Origin: Chitinophagaceae bacterium
GTDB taxonomy: Bacteria > Bacteroidota > Bacteroidia > Chitinophagales > Chitinophagaceae
DNA: 64,000 bases
Reading direction: 5' to 3'
Assembly (NCBI GenBank): GCA_024508725.1
Contig: JANINS010000003.1
Coordinates: forward strand, 124,001 to 188,000
Shown here: positions 35,277 through 43,393 of the stretch, piece after piece
Layout: each line of letters opens with the position of its first letter
Position numbering within the stretch: the first letter of the stretch is position 1
Position numbers and translations under genes: made by a program
Notes under the pieces: generated by a model
Seen by the model: the letters and a program-made list of their open reading frames with translations, nothing else
What the model was told of the DNA's origin: nothing
Database searches by the model: none

Positions 35277-35420
35277 CGGGGTTTAGTATGCTAAAGATGT
35301 CAAACTAGTATTTAGCGTACTGTATAAGTTATGTGAGTGGCTTTATTTCGTTGTGGGTAGCGATCTTGTAAAAGTAGTGTTAACGGAAGTTATACCAGCT
35401 TCAGATCTTTGAGCAGCTTC

Positions 35421-35440
35421 GTTGCGTCGCAAGCACTTCA
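35421..35440 (+). repeat. Dispersed repeat copy (degenerate 3' part)
   Basis: GTTGCGTCGCAAGCACTTCA, preceded by the family leader (ACCAGCTTCAGATCTTTGAG). The second half diverges from the consensus ACTCTTGTAC. Confidence 0.65.
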
Positions 35441-35460
35441 TCGCTCAGTACTGTGAGTAG

Positions 35461-36228
35461 CTATTTATCAATCGCATTCATTAGATGATGCCTGCCCTTC
35501 ATCATGAACTTCTTACTTTGTTCAATGGCATCCATCACCTGTTCCAGTATTACTTCAGCAGGGCTGTTATAATCGATTGCCAAAGGTTCTTTGAATTTCA
35601 CTGTAAGTATTGAACCTGTTTTCTTAAACTTCAAACCTTTCTTATTAAATGCTCTCCAGAAACCATTGATCACGACTGGAATCACAACAGGTTGTGTTTG
35701 TTTGATGATGTAAGCAGTTCCTTTTCTTCCCGGGGCAAAAGGTTTTGTTGTTCCCTGCGGAAAAGTGATCACCCAGCTATTGTTCAATGCTCTTTCTATC
35801 TTACGTGTGTCTGATGGATCCAATCCTCTCCTTACTTCTTTTCCTTCTGATCGCCATGTTCTTTTAACAGTCAACGCTCCGGCAAGTTTGAACAAACGGC
35901 TGATGAAACTTCCATTCATCGTTTCTTCTGCAGCAACGTAGTGAACCTTGGTAAAAGGATTTAACAGGTAATATGGAATACCAAGCTTGTTTTGCTTTCT
36001 CCATTTCACTGCACAGAAAATATGCAGGAACATGATCACATCAGCAAAATAGGTTTGGTGATTGCTTACGAACAGTACATTCTTTCTGGGAAGGTCTTTA
36101 ATATGTTCAGTTCCTTCGATCTTAATCCTGTTGATGATCGCAAAACCAGGATACGTAAATAATCCTACCACAAAGTAAACAACAGCTCTTACAAGCTTAA
36201 TTTGTTTCAGCTTATCGAATAGGCTCAT
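35461..36228 (-). CDS. Lysophospholipid acyltransferase (PlsC-like)
   Basis: A 255-residue membrane-associated acyltransferase of the PlsC/LPLAT superfamily, which acylates lysophosphatidate or related lipids. Block I reads SNHQTYFAD, giving H-x5-D rather than the usual H-x4-D, and block III reads FPQGTT rather than FPEGTR. Both changes occur in one protein, so this may be a distinct Bacteroidota subfamily with a different acceptor. A hydrophobic N-terminal segment (VRAVVYFVVGLFTYPGFAII) precedes block I. Confidence 0.85.
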   Translation of the reverse strand: MSLFDKLKQIKLVRAVVYFVVGLFTYPGFAIINRIKIEGTEHIKDLPRKNVLFVSNHQTYFADVIMFLHIFCAVKWRKQNKLGIPYYLLNPFTKVHYVAAEETMNGSFISRLFKLAGALTVKRTWRSEGKEVRRGLDPSDTRKIERALNNSWVITFPQGTTKPFAPGRKGTAYIIKQTQPVVIPVVINGFWRAFNKKGLKFKKTGSILTVKFKEPLAIDYNSPAEVILEQVMDAIEQSKKFMMKGRHHLMNAIDK

Positions 36229-36351
36229 CGTTAGTCAGTTGTTGTAAAGTGCCGACAAATGTAATGTAAAGAAATTGTTAAGCAACAATTGCCGGATGCA
36301 TAGATTATGTAATCTTTACCGGCGAAACATCATACATCAAATTTTGAGACT

Positions 36352-37074
36352 ATGAAGAATCTATTTATTGCTTTACTGAGTATGCTCAGTTTAACCGCAT
36401 TTGCACAAGACACGAAATATCCTTACCCTAAGACCATCAATGTAAATGGTACCGCAGAAATGGAAGTTACACCTGATGAGATCTACGTTCAGGTAGAGTT
36501 AAGAGAATACGATAAAAAAGGATCGGGCAAGGTCGATATTCAAACGATCAGGAACAATTTTTTAGCTGGTGTAAAAAGTCTTGGTATTGCAGATACCAAT
36601 GTTACAGTTCAGGGTTACAGCGGCTGGGATGGAAATTACTGGTGGTATAAAAAGAATAAAAAGCAAAATCCTGATATGAAAGCAGGTATCACCTACTGGG
36701 TTAAGGTAAGCAGCACTGCTAAGATGGATGAATTGGTAAATAAGATGGATGATGAAGCTACCCAGAACTTCTTTATTGCCAAGGTGTCGCATAGTAAAAT
36801 ACTGGAATTCAAAAAACAATTGAAGATCCAGGCAGTAAAATCTGCAAAGGACAAAGCGATATACTTAGCAGATGCTATTGGCGAAAAGATCGGTGAAGCG
36901 ATAACTATTAACGAACCTAATGAAGTAGGTTATTATCCTCAGCCAATGTACAGAGCCAATGCAGTGATGATGGAACAAAAGATGGCTGGCGGAGATGTAG
37001 CTGCTCCAATGAATGTAGATTTTAAAAAGATCAAGCTGCAGTTCGATGTGAATGTAGTGTTTGCATTGAAGTAA
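36352..37074 (+). CDS. SIMPL domain (DUF541) protein
   Basis: A 240-residue periplasmic or surface protein with signal peptide MKNLFIALLSMLSLTAFAQ and the DUF541 opening (TINVNGTAEMEVTPDEIYV). SIMPL proteins form oligomeric beta-sandwich assemblies; their role in most bacteria is unclear. It ends with a strong terminator. Confidence 0.9.
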   Translation: MKNLFIALLSMLSLTAFAQDTKYPYPKTINVNGTAEMEVTPDEIYVQVELREYDKKGSGKVDIQTIRNNFLAGVKSLGIADTNVTVQGYSGWDGNYWWYKKNKKQNPDMKAGITYWVKVSSTAKMDELVNKMDDEATQNFFIAKVSHSKILEFKKQLKIQAVKSAKDKAIYLADAIGEKIGEAITINEPNEVGYYPQPMYRANAVMMEQKMAGGDVAAPMNVDFKKIKLQFDVNVVFALK

Positions 37075-37103
37075 AGCTAAGAGCATAAAGAGGTGAAGGA
37101 GAT

Positions 37104-37135
37104 AAAAGAGCGTTGAAATGGATCAACGCTCTTTT
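37104..37135 (+). terminator. Intrinsic terminator of the SIMPL gene
   Basis: A 13-bp perfect stem (AAAAGAGCGTTGA and complement) with a 6-nt loop and a T7 run, 29 nt after the stop codon. Confidence 0.92.
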
Positions 37136-37158
37136 TTTAGCATCTCTCTTCTCCTCTT

Positions 37159-37224
37159 CACTCCTTTAACTTCTTAACATAAAAACTCATTCTTCTCTTT
37201 CACTCCTTTAACCTCTTAGCATAA
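37159..37224 (+). repeat. Imperfect direct repeat upstream of the HAD gene
   Basis: CACTCCTTTAACTTCTTAAC and CACTCCTTTAACCTCTTAGC start about 41 bp apart. A related sequence in reverse orientation (GCTAAGAGCATAAAGAGGTG, 37076-37095) lies on the other side of the terminator. Similar text occurs near 22648-22779. Confidence 0.55.
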
Positions 37225-37232
37225 TATCTTTG
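37225..37232 (+). promoter_or_regulatory. -7 box TATCTTTG
   Basis: An exact TAnnTTTG match 9 nt before the ATG at 37241. A start point about 7 nt downstream would make the transcript nearly leaderless. No TTG -33 box is obvious. Confidence 0.55.
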
Positions 37233-37240
37233 CCGCCAAT

Positions 37241-37903
37241 ATGCAATTAAGAGCCGTAATTTTTGATATGGATGGTTTGCTGATCGACAGCGAACCGCTT
37301 TGGGCAGAAGCAGCAGACGAAGTATTTAAATTATACGGTGTTAGTCTTACCCACGAACAATACATCACTACCACTGGGTTGCGTACAAAAGAATTTGTGC
37401 AGTGGTGGTTCAGGCATTTTAAAATCGATGATGAAGAATTGAGCAGAGCGGAAAAGAGGATCATCACGCTTGTATTGGATAAGGTGAAGCGAAAGGCGAG
37501 AATAATGCCTGGTGTAGATCATATATTCGAATTCTTTCACCGCAAGCAATTTAAAATAGGGCTTGCATCTTCTTCGCCTATGGAATTGATAGAATTGGTG
37601 GTGGAGATGACAGGTATCGGAAAATTTCTTGATGCTATTGCTTCAGCCGAAGATCTTCCGTACGGTAAACCGCATCCATTGGTTTATTTGAATTGTGCTG
37701 AAACTTTAGGAGTTGAACCTGCAGCATGCATCTGCTTTGAAGATTCGTTCAATGGAATGATCGCAGCAAAAGCAGCTAAGATGAAATGTGTTGTGGTACC
37801 TCACCATGCTCAGTTAAAAGATGATCGCTGGGGTGCTGCAGACCTGAAGCTTTCTTCTTTACAGAATTTTGGTGAGCTGCATTTTAATCTTGTGCAGGGC
37901 TAA
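37241..37903 (+). CDS. HAD-IA family phosphatase, HxpB/beta-phosphoglucomutase-like
   Basis: A 220-residue HAD hydrolase. Motif I is FDMDGLLIDSEPLW (residues 8-21), motif II ASSSP (about 110), and the C-terminal motif CFEDSFNGMIAAKAA carries the acidic pair. The LLIDSEPLW opening resembles hexitol phosphatase B and 2-deoxyglucose-6-phosphatases, so sugar or polyol phosphate hydrolysis is likely; the exact substrate is not determinable here. Confidence 0.9.
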   Translation: MQLRAVIFDMDGLLIDSEPLWAEAADEVFKLYGVSLTHEQYITTTGLRTKEFVQWWFRHFKIDDEELSRAEKRIITLVLDKVKRKARIMPGVDHIFEFFHRKQFKIGLASSSPMELIELVVEMTGIGKFLDAIASAEDLPYGKPHPLVYLNCAETLGVEPAACICFEDSFNGMIAAKAAKMKCVVVPHHAQLKDDRWGAADLKLSSLQNFGELHFNLVQG

Positions 37904-37967
37904 AAGTTTTACACGCTAAGTTTGTTTTTGTAAATCTTACTCTTCTATATATTTGAAAAAAACAAGA

Positions 37968-38387
37968 ATGTACAAGTTTTCATACCTCCTGTTTATTGCA
38001 GCATTGATGTCATGCGGAAATAAAAATTCTGAAAAAGACAATTCACAAGATTCTGCCAAAGCAAAACAAGTTGCAACTGTACAGTCTTCAGGAAAAGTGG
38101 TGTATGGAAAATATGGATGTACGGCTTCCAGTTATAAAAATGGTTCAGTAGAATATTCACCCAAAGGCTTCTTCACTATTACATCAGATGGTACGTATAC
38201 ATACGAAGGTTTTGAAAAGCCCCGCACCGGAACATTCACAGAAGATAAAGATGGTAACCTGTTTTTCAAAGACGGTTATTTTGATGGAGGAAAAGCAGAG
38301 AAGATAGACCGACCCAACAAATTCTTTGTAACCTTTCCTGCCAATCCTGATAACAGGTGGACAGCAGGTTTGGTAGAGGATAAATAA
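37968..38387 (+). CDS. Hypothetical lipoprotein
   Basis: A 139-residue lipoprotein with signal MYKFSYLLFIAALMSC (lipobox LMSC, Cys16), a short Asn/Asp/Lys linker, and a compact C-terminal domain with SSGKVVYGKYGCTAS and FTITSDGTYTYEGFEKPRTG, which suggests small antiparallel beta sheets. No family is recognised. The ATG at 37968 was chosen over a TTG 15 nt upstream. It is followed after 23 bp by another exported small protein. Confidence 0.7.
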   Translation: MYKFSYLLFIAALMSCGNKNSEKDNSQDSAKAKQVATVQSSGKVVYGKYGCTASSYKNGSVEYSPKGFFTITSDGTYTYEGFEKPRTGTFTEDKDGNLFFKDGYFDGGKAEKIDRPNKFFVTFPANPDNRWTAGLVEDK

Positions 38388-38410
38388 TTGGCATATTAAA
38401 CTCAAACGAT

Positions 38411-38692
38411 ATGAGAAGATTTCTTCTAACAGTTGTTCCTTTAGCAATGGCTGCAGTAACGATTTACCTGCTTAAACCTTCTGAAGAGACCTGCAGGAAA
38501 GTTGCAACTGAAAAACTTTCAGCAGCGAATCTTCCGGCTGCTAATGAAAATATCATTGTACAGGATTACTTTTTCATGAGAACACTTAAGTATGCTGATA
38601 ACGGAGATACTTCTAAGCTTGGCTCTGCAGCTTTCTTGCAGGTGAGGGTGAAGGATAACTTTGTACAAGATATCAAAGCAAAAAAGAAGTAA
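38411..38692 (+). CDS. Small exported hypothetical protein
   Basis: A 93-residue protein with an N-terminal hydrophobic helix (residues 3-21), then PSEETCRKVATEKL and a VQDYFFMRTLKY block. The layout is reminiscent of DUF4359, but I cannot confirm this. It is co-directional with the upstream lipoprotein and ends at a shared bidirectional terminator. Confidence 0.6.
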   Translation: MRRFLLTVVPLAMAAVTIYLLKPSEETCRKVATEKLSAANLPAANENIIVQDYFFMRTLKYADNGDTSKLGSAAFLQVRVKDNFVQDIKAKKK

Positions 38693-38713
38693 TCATCCAC
38701 GTTACCAAAATAA

Positions 38714-38739
38714 AAAGTCCCTCCAAATGGAGGGACTTT
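38714..38739. terminator. Bidirectional terminator
   Basis: An 11-bp perfect stem AAAGTCCCTCC/GGAGGGACTTT with loop AAAT, between the convergent 38411-38692 gene and rpsA. Confidence 0.9.
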
Positions 38740-38761
38740 GCTTTATTAGTCACTTAAGAAA

Positions 38762-40693
38762 TTACTCTTGAGTTGTAGCTGCATCACTGTTTCCTTTCTC
38801 TTCTGCTTTCAGCTTCTCTTTCAGTTCAGCCAGTGCACCCAGGTCGCCTAAAGTTGTTTTCTCAACTTTGCTCTGAATGTTCTTCACTGCTTTACGAGTA
38901 GAATCAGCTTCTGCTCTTGCTTCTTTCTTCGCAACTTCTTTCTCCTCTGCTTTCACCTGCTCCCAGATTCTTGCATGGCTAAGAACGATACGCTTTTCGT
39001 TACGATCGAACTCGATCACCATGAACTGTGCCGTTTCATCAGCAGCGATCACTTTACCATCTTCTTTACCCAGGTGTCTTGCCGGTGCAAAACCTTCCAG
39101 TCCGTAAGGAAGTTGTACGATCGCTCCTTTATCATCTCTTCTTGTAACAGTTCCTTCATGGATAGACCCGATAGCGAATGTATCTTCCAATGCATTCCAA
39201 GGATCTTCTTCCAGTTGCTTGTGTCCAAGCTGAAGCTTCCTGTTCTCTTTATCGATAGAAAGAATGATCACATCGATGTGCTCACCAACCTTCGTGTACT
39301 CAGAAGGGTGATTGAAACGCTTCAACCAGCTAAGGTCAGAAATGTGGATCATACCACCGATACCAGCTTCCAGCTCGATGAACACACCATACGGAGTGAT
39401 GTTCTTCACCAAACCTTTGTGCTTGCTTCCCTCAGGGAATTTGGTTTCGATAGTGCTCCATGGGTCTTCGCTCATCTGCTTGATAGAAAGACTCATCTTA
39501 CGGGCATCTTTATCCAGTGTTACCACTTTTGCTTCATGCTCGTCGCCAAGCTTGAAGAATTCTTTAGCGTTGATCGGAGTGTTAGCCCATGTAATTTCAC
39601 TTACGTGAACCAGACCTTCAACACCAGGAAGAATTTCTAAGAAAGCACCGTAGTCTTCAATGTTCACCACTTTACCTTTTACGATAGCACCTTCAACGAT
39701 TGTTTCAGGCAACACATCCCAAGGGTGTGGAGTCAATTGTTTTAAACCAAGGCTGATACGTTTCTTGTCGTCGTCGAAATCCAATACAACAACCTGAAGC
39801 TTCTGATCCATCTTCACCACTTCTGAAGGGTGATTGATCCTGCCCCACGAAATATCTGTGATGTATAACAAACCATCTAATCCACCAAGATCCATGAAAG
39901 CACCGAAGTCTGTGATATTCTTCACAGTACCTTCCAACACCTGGCCTTTCTCGAGTTTGCTCATGATCTCTGCTCTTTGAGCTTCGATATCGCTTTCGAT
40001 AAGTGCTTTGTGAGATACTACAGCGTTCTTGATAGCTTCGTTGATCTTAACAACTTTAAATTCCATTGTCTTACCAACAAACTGATCATAATCAGTAACT
40101 GGTTTAACGTCGATCTGAGAACCTGGTAAGAATGTTTCCATACCAAATACGTCAACGATAAGTCCACCTTTTGTTTTGCTGGTAACAGTACCAGTGATAA
40201 CCTCACCAGTTTTATGCACCTCAACGATTCTTTCCCAAGCTCTGAATATCCTTGCAGATTTACGGCTAAGGTTTAAGTGACCATCCCTGTCTTCTTTCTC
40301 AACCACCATTACTTCAACAGTGTCGCCGATAGCAAGACCTTGCATATCTCTGAATTCGTTCGCAGAGATCAGTCCGTCACTCTTAAATCCGATGTTAACA
40401 ACAACATCAGTTTTGGTCATGGCTACAACCAAACCGTTTACGATTTCACCATCGTTGATCTGAACGAAAGTTTTGTCGTACACAGCGTCGTAACGCTCTC
40501 TTTCACCAGCAGCATAGTGACTCACATTACGTTTGTCGATGCTCCAGTCAAAATCATCATGAGCTGTAGCGATCGTCTCAGCCACAGGCTCCTGCACAGG
40601 TACATTTGTTGTCGCTGTAGTCTCAGTAGCTTCTGCAGCCACCGGAGCCTCTTGTGCTTCAGCGTTTACGTTTTCAATATTGTTTTCTGACAT
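38762..40693 (-). CDS. rpsA: 30S ribosomal protein S1
   Basis: A 643-residue S1 protein, which anchors mRNA on the 30S subunit. After an acidic Glu/Ala-rich N-terminus, six S1 OB-fold repeats are visible; examples are NGLVVAMTKTDVVVNIGFKS, EGTVKNITDFGAFMDLGGLD and KGLVKNITPYGVFIELEAGI. The C-terminal ~60 residues are a Lys/Glu-rich helix. The ATG at 40693 was preferred: an upstream in-frame extension covers the -7 box and a leader hairpin. S1 is of special interest in Bacteroidota because leaders usually lack Shine-Dalgarno sites. Confidence 0.96.
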   Translation of the reverse strand: MSENNIENVNAEAQEAPVAAEATETTATTNVPVQEPVAETIATAHDDFDWSIDKRNVSHYAAGERERYDAVYDKTFVQINDGEIVNGLVVAMTKTDVVVNIGFKSDGLISANEFRDMQGLAIGDTVEVMVVEKEDRDGHLNLSRKSARIFRAWERIVEVHKTGEVITGTVTSKTKGGLIVDVFGMETFLPGSQIDVKPVTDYDQFVGKTMEFKVVKINEAIKNAVVSHKALIESDIEAQRAEIMSKLEKGQVLEGTVKNITDFGAFMDLGGLDGLLYITDISWGRINHPSEVVKMDQKLQVVVLDFDDDKKRISLGLKQLTPHPWDVLPETIVEGAIVKGKVVNIEDYGAFLEILPGVEGLVHVSEITWANTPINAKEFFKLGDEHEAKVVTLDKDARKMSLSIKQMSEDPWSTIETKFPEGSKHKGLVKNITPYGVFIELEAGIGGMIHISDLSWLKRFNHPSEYTKVGEHIDVIILSIDKENRKLQLGHKQLEEDPWNALEDTFAIGSIHEGTVTRRDDKGAIVQLPYGLEGFAPARHLGKEDGKVIAADETAQFMVIEFDRNEKRIVLSHARIWEQVKAEEKEVAKKEARAEADSTRKAVKNIQSKVEKTTLGDLGALAELKEKLKAEEKGNSDAATTQE

Positions 40694-40701
40694 GATAAAC
40701 T

Positions 40702-40719
40702 CCCGTTGTTTTATACGGG
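40702..40719 (-). promoter_or_regulatory. Hairpin in the rpsA leader
   Basis: CCCGT/ACGGG with an 8-nt AU-rich loop. It would lie at the very 5' end of the transcript predicted from the adjacent -7 box, and 9 nt before the start codon. It could be an autoregulatory or stabilising stem; this is inference. Confidence 0.4.
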
Positions 40720-40723
40720 GCAG

Positions 40724-40731
40724 CAAAAGTA
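40724..40731 (-). promoter_or_regulatory. rpsA -7 box (TACTTTTG)
   Basis: An exact TAnnTTTG match on the minus strand, 30 nt upstream of the rpsA ATG. A TTG lies 12 nt further upstream, closer than the 17-23 nt usually quoted. Confidence 0.55.
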
Positions 40732-40837
40732 TGTGTTTATGGGCAATTTTTGATGGTGAAATCGCTGATGTAGCTTGATTTTGAGCGATTTTAAGGACTT
40801 TTTGGGTAGCCAGCAATAAGTTTTCAATTGATCTTCG

Positions 40838-40857
40838 GTTGCGTCGCACTCTTGTGC
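40838..40857 (+). repeat. Dispersed repeat copy (single arm)
   Basis: GTTGCGTCGCACTCTTGTGC, with the leader GTTTTCAATTGATCTTCG shared with the copies at 15937 and 24115. Confidence 0.8.
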
Positions 40858-41063
40858 TGCAAAAATATGGGCATCATTCAAGTTGAAAAATAATCGCAAA
40901 TAGGAGATTCAAATAATACAAGCGACTGTTGCCCGATCAATACCTCTGAATAACAAAGTAGGACATATCTGGAATTGTTCGCATTCAACCCTTCAATTTG
41001 TCGCATCTGCACTTGATAGGTATATTGCCTGTAACGACCTTTGTATTTCATACATTAACTACA

Positions 41064-41495
41064 ATGGAAAAGCAAATCTTCATCAACTTAGCCGTGAAAG
41101 ACCTGCAAAATTCTATGCAATTTTACACCGCACTGGGTTTTACAAACAATCCGCAATTCTCCGACGATTCAGGAAAATGTATGGTTTGGAGTAACCACAT
41201 TTTTGTAATGCTATTAACGCATGAAAAGTTTTCGGGTTTTACCAATAAACCCATTGCAGACACAAAGGCAAATATTGCAGGACTATTTTCATTATCAGTA
41301 AGCAGTGTTGACGAGGTAAACCGCATTACTGCTAGTGGAGTAAAAGCAGGTGGAACTGAACCTAATGAAATGAGGGATTATGGGTTTATGCAACAACGAA
41401 CTATTGAAGATCCTGACGGGCATACATGGGAGATCTTTTACATGGACATGTCTAAAATTCCTTCTGGCCAAACCATTGATCAGAGCGCATCTTAA
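41064..41495 (+). CDS. VOC family (glyoxalase/bleomycin-resistance-like) protein
   Basis: A 143-residue protein of one vicinal-oxygen-chelate unit pair: QIFINLAVKDLQNSMQFYTA at the start, CMVWSNHIFVMLL in the middle, and the C-terminal DPDGHTWEIFYMD with the metal-site Glu. The function may be a metal-dependent isomerase, dioxygenase or antibiotic-binding protein. The ATG at 41064 matches the family N-terminus. It is the first gene of a compact four-gene operon. Confidence 0.9.
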   Translation: MEKQIFINLAVKDLQNSMQFYTALGFTNNPQFSDDSGKCMVWSNHIFVMLLTHEKFSGFTNKPIADTKANIAGLFSLSVSSVDEVNRITASGVKAGGTEPNEMRDYGFMQQRTIEDPDGHTWEIFYMDMSKIPSGQTIDQSAS

Positions 41496-41521
41496 CTGAA
41501 TAATTCTTATAAATAACAACC

Positions 41522-41950
41522 ATGGCATTCATCAATCCGCACATCAACTTCAACGGTAACGCAGAAGAAGCCTTTAATTTCTACAGATCAGTTTTTGGTG
41601 GAACCTTCACTAAGGTCATTCGCTTTAAAGAACTTAACAGCCCTGAATTCCCGGTACCTGCCCATGAGGCTGAGAAGATCATGCACATTTCGTTAACGAT
41701 TGGTAAAGGCCAGATGTTGATGGGAAATGATGTTCCGGAGATTCTTGGAAAGACAAATGAAAATGAGAACAGGAGTAAGATCGTTATTCACACTGAAAGC
41801 AAAGAAGAATCAGATAAAATTTATAACGGTCTTTCTGCAGGAGGAGCAATTGAAGCACCGATCGGTGATAGTCCGTGGGGTTCGTATTTTGGATGTTTCA
41901 GAGACAAATATGGTATAGAATGGATCATAGAGTTTAATAAAGACATTTAA
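41522..41950 (+). CDS. VOC family protein, PhnB-like
   Basis: A 142-residue protein of the PhnB/YjdN-like VOC branch: INPHINFNGNAEEAFNFYRS at residues 4-23, HISLTIGKGQMLMGND in the centre, and GCFRDKYGIEWIIEF at the end. No catalytic role is established for most members. It lies 26 bp after the first VOC gene and 17 bp before the RibD-like gene. Confidence 0.9.
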   Translation: MAFINPHINFNGNAEEAFNFYRSVFGGTFTKVIRFKELNSPEFPVPAHEAEKIMHISLTIGKGQMLMGNDVPEILGKTNENENRSKIVIHTESKEESDKIYNGLSAGGAIEAPIGDSPWGSYFGCFRDKYGIEWIIEFNKDI

Positions 41951-41967
41951 CTGGAAGGAAAGTAGCT

Positions 41968-42564
41968 ATGCGGAAAATCATCGTGTTAACGTTCGTTACG
42001 CTGGATGGCATTATTCAATCTCCCGGAGCTCCCGAAGAAGATGCTTCCGGTGGATTTAAATACGGTGGCTGGATGGCTCCGTATGACGATCACAGTGCAG
42101 GAGCGGTAATGCAAAAACTATTACAGCCTTCAGATCTGCTCCTGGGTAGAAAAACATTCGATATATGGGAGCAATACTGGCCCAAACATGCAAGCTTTTG
42201 GCCGGGCATCAACGAAGTAACCAAATATGTATTCTCGAATACAAGAGATAGATCTGGCTGGGAGAATTGCGTTTTCGTAAAGAGTATTGATGAGATAAAG
42301 AAACTCAAATCCACGAATGGCTCTGATATTAAAGTGTGGGGCAGCAGCGAACTAATACAACTATTATTAAAGCATGACCTGGTAGATGAATTTTGGCTAA
42401 TGATCCATCCGCTGATACTTGGTAAGGGAAAAAAATTGTTTACAGAAGAAATACCTGCAGCAGCTTTTACCCTTGAAGAAAATGTGACCACTTCCAAAGG
42501 AGTGATTATTGCTCACTATAAAAGATCCGGAGAAGTGATAACAGGTCGTGTTGGACCTGAATAA
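41968..42564 (+). CDS. Dihydrofolate reductase family (RibD C-terminal-like) protein
   Basis: A 198-residue reductase-fold protein: KIIVLTFVTLDGIIQSPG at the start, DLLLGRKTFDIWEQYW in the middle (about residues 52-67), DIKVWGSSELIQLLL and DEFWLMIHPLILGKGKKLF near the end. The family shares the NADPH-binding fold of DHFR/RibD, but the substrate is unknown. It is linked to the VOC and methyltransferase genes by very short gaps. Confidence 0.92.
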   Translation: MRKIIVLTFVTLDGIIQSPGAPEEDASGGFKYGGWMAPYDDHSAGAVMQKLLQPSDLLLGRKTFDIWEQYWPKHASFWPGINEVTKYVFSNTRDRSGWENCVFVKSIDEIKKLKSTNGSDIKVWGSSELIQLLLKHDLVDEFWLMIHPLILGKGKKLFTEEIPAAAFTLEENVTTSKGVIIAHYKRSGEVITGRVGPE

Positions 42565-42579
42565 GATATCTTTATCCTG

Positions 42580-43290
42580 ATGGACAAAAGATATTACGAG
42601 CCTGAATATGTAAGAACGCTTTTCGACAAGATGTCTGCCTCGTACGAAAGAATGAATTACATTACTTCTTTTGGATTCTCCATCAGGTGGAGAAAGCAAT
42701 TACTCCAAAGCCTTCCCAATAATGTTTCTCAAATACAGGTGATCGATCTGCTGACTGGCATGGGTGAAAACTGGAATTCCATCAAACATAAATACCCAAA
42801 CTGCCAACTTACTGCTCTCGACTTTTCTGAAAAGATGCTTAAGCATGCACACAAAACAAACGATCTTAAGTTTAAGCAACGTGTTAGAATAAAATGTGCC
42901 GATATTTTAAATAATGATTTACCCTCAGAACAATATGATATTGTGACTTGCTCATTTGGTCTGAAAACATTCAGCAAGCAACAGATCATTTCACTGGCAA
43001 CTGAGGTAAAAAGGGTTTTGAAAAAAGGCGGTCATTTCAGTTTTGTTGAAGTATCTGAACCAAAGAATCTGTTATTAAGGTCTGCTTATTCATTTTACCT
43101 TGGGAAGATCATTCCCATACTAGGCAAACTCTTTTTAGGTGACCCTACAGAATACAAAATGCTATGGAAATATACTTCGGCTTTTAAGAATGCTGATGAT
43201 GCTGCAGCGATCTTTTCCGATGCAGGATTACAGGTACATAAACAATCATTCTTCTTTGGATGTGCAACTGGTTTTTGGGGAGTGAAGTGA
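42580..43290 (+). CDS. Class I SAM-dependent methyltransferase (UbiE-like)
   Basis: A 236-residue methyltransferase. The SAM-binding motif I is QVIDLLTGMGENW (about residues 47-59), and motif II-like ALDFSEKMLKHA and CSFGLKTFSKQQ follow. It resembles UbiE/MenG in layout but need not act on quinones. It is the last gene of the VOC-VOC-RibD-like operon (15-bp gap). Confidence 0.9.
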   Translation: MDKRYYEPEYVRTLFDKMSASYERMNYITSFGFSIRWRKQLLQSLPNNVSQIQVIDLLTGMGENWNSIKHKYPNCQLTALDFSEKMLKHAHKTNDLKFKQRVRIKCADILNNDLPSEQYDIVTCSFGLKTFSKQQIISLATEVKRVLKKGGHFSFVEVSEPKNLLLRSAYSFYLGKIIPILGKLFLGDPTEYKMLWKYTSAFKNADDAAAIFSDAGLQVHKQSFFFGCATGFWGVK

Positions 43291-43393
43291 CCAAATCATT
43301 ACCAGGGATTTTTAAAATTATTTGTTAATAGGAATTTTTGTTGCAGCGAACAAACATGAAAATCATTCTATAGCTGCAAACAAAAACTTTCTT

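Larger units (their letters stand above)
40694..41063. other. Gene-free divergent region before rpsA and the VOC operon
   Basis: A 370-bp region containing the rpsA promoter and leader hairpin (40702-40731) and a copy of the dispersed repeat (40838-40857). I see no open frame likely to be coding. Confidence 0.6.

Noticed and set aside
38975-39640. A 221-codon plus-strand open frame
   Set aside because: It lies wholly opposite rpsA and has no promoter or recognisable protein features.
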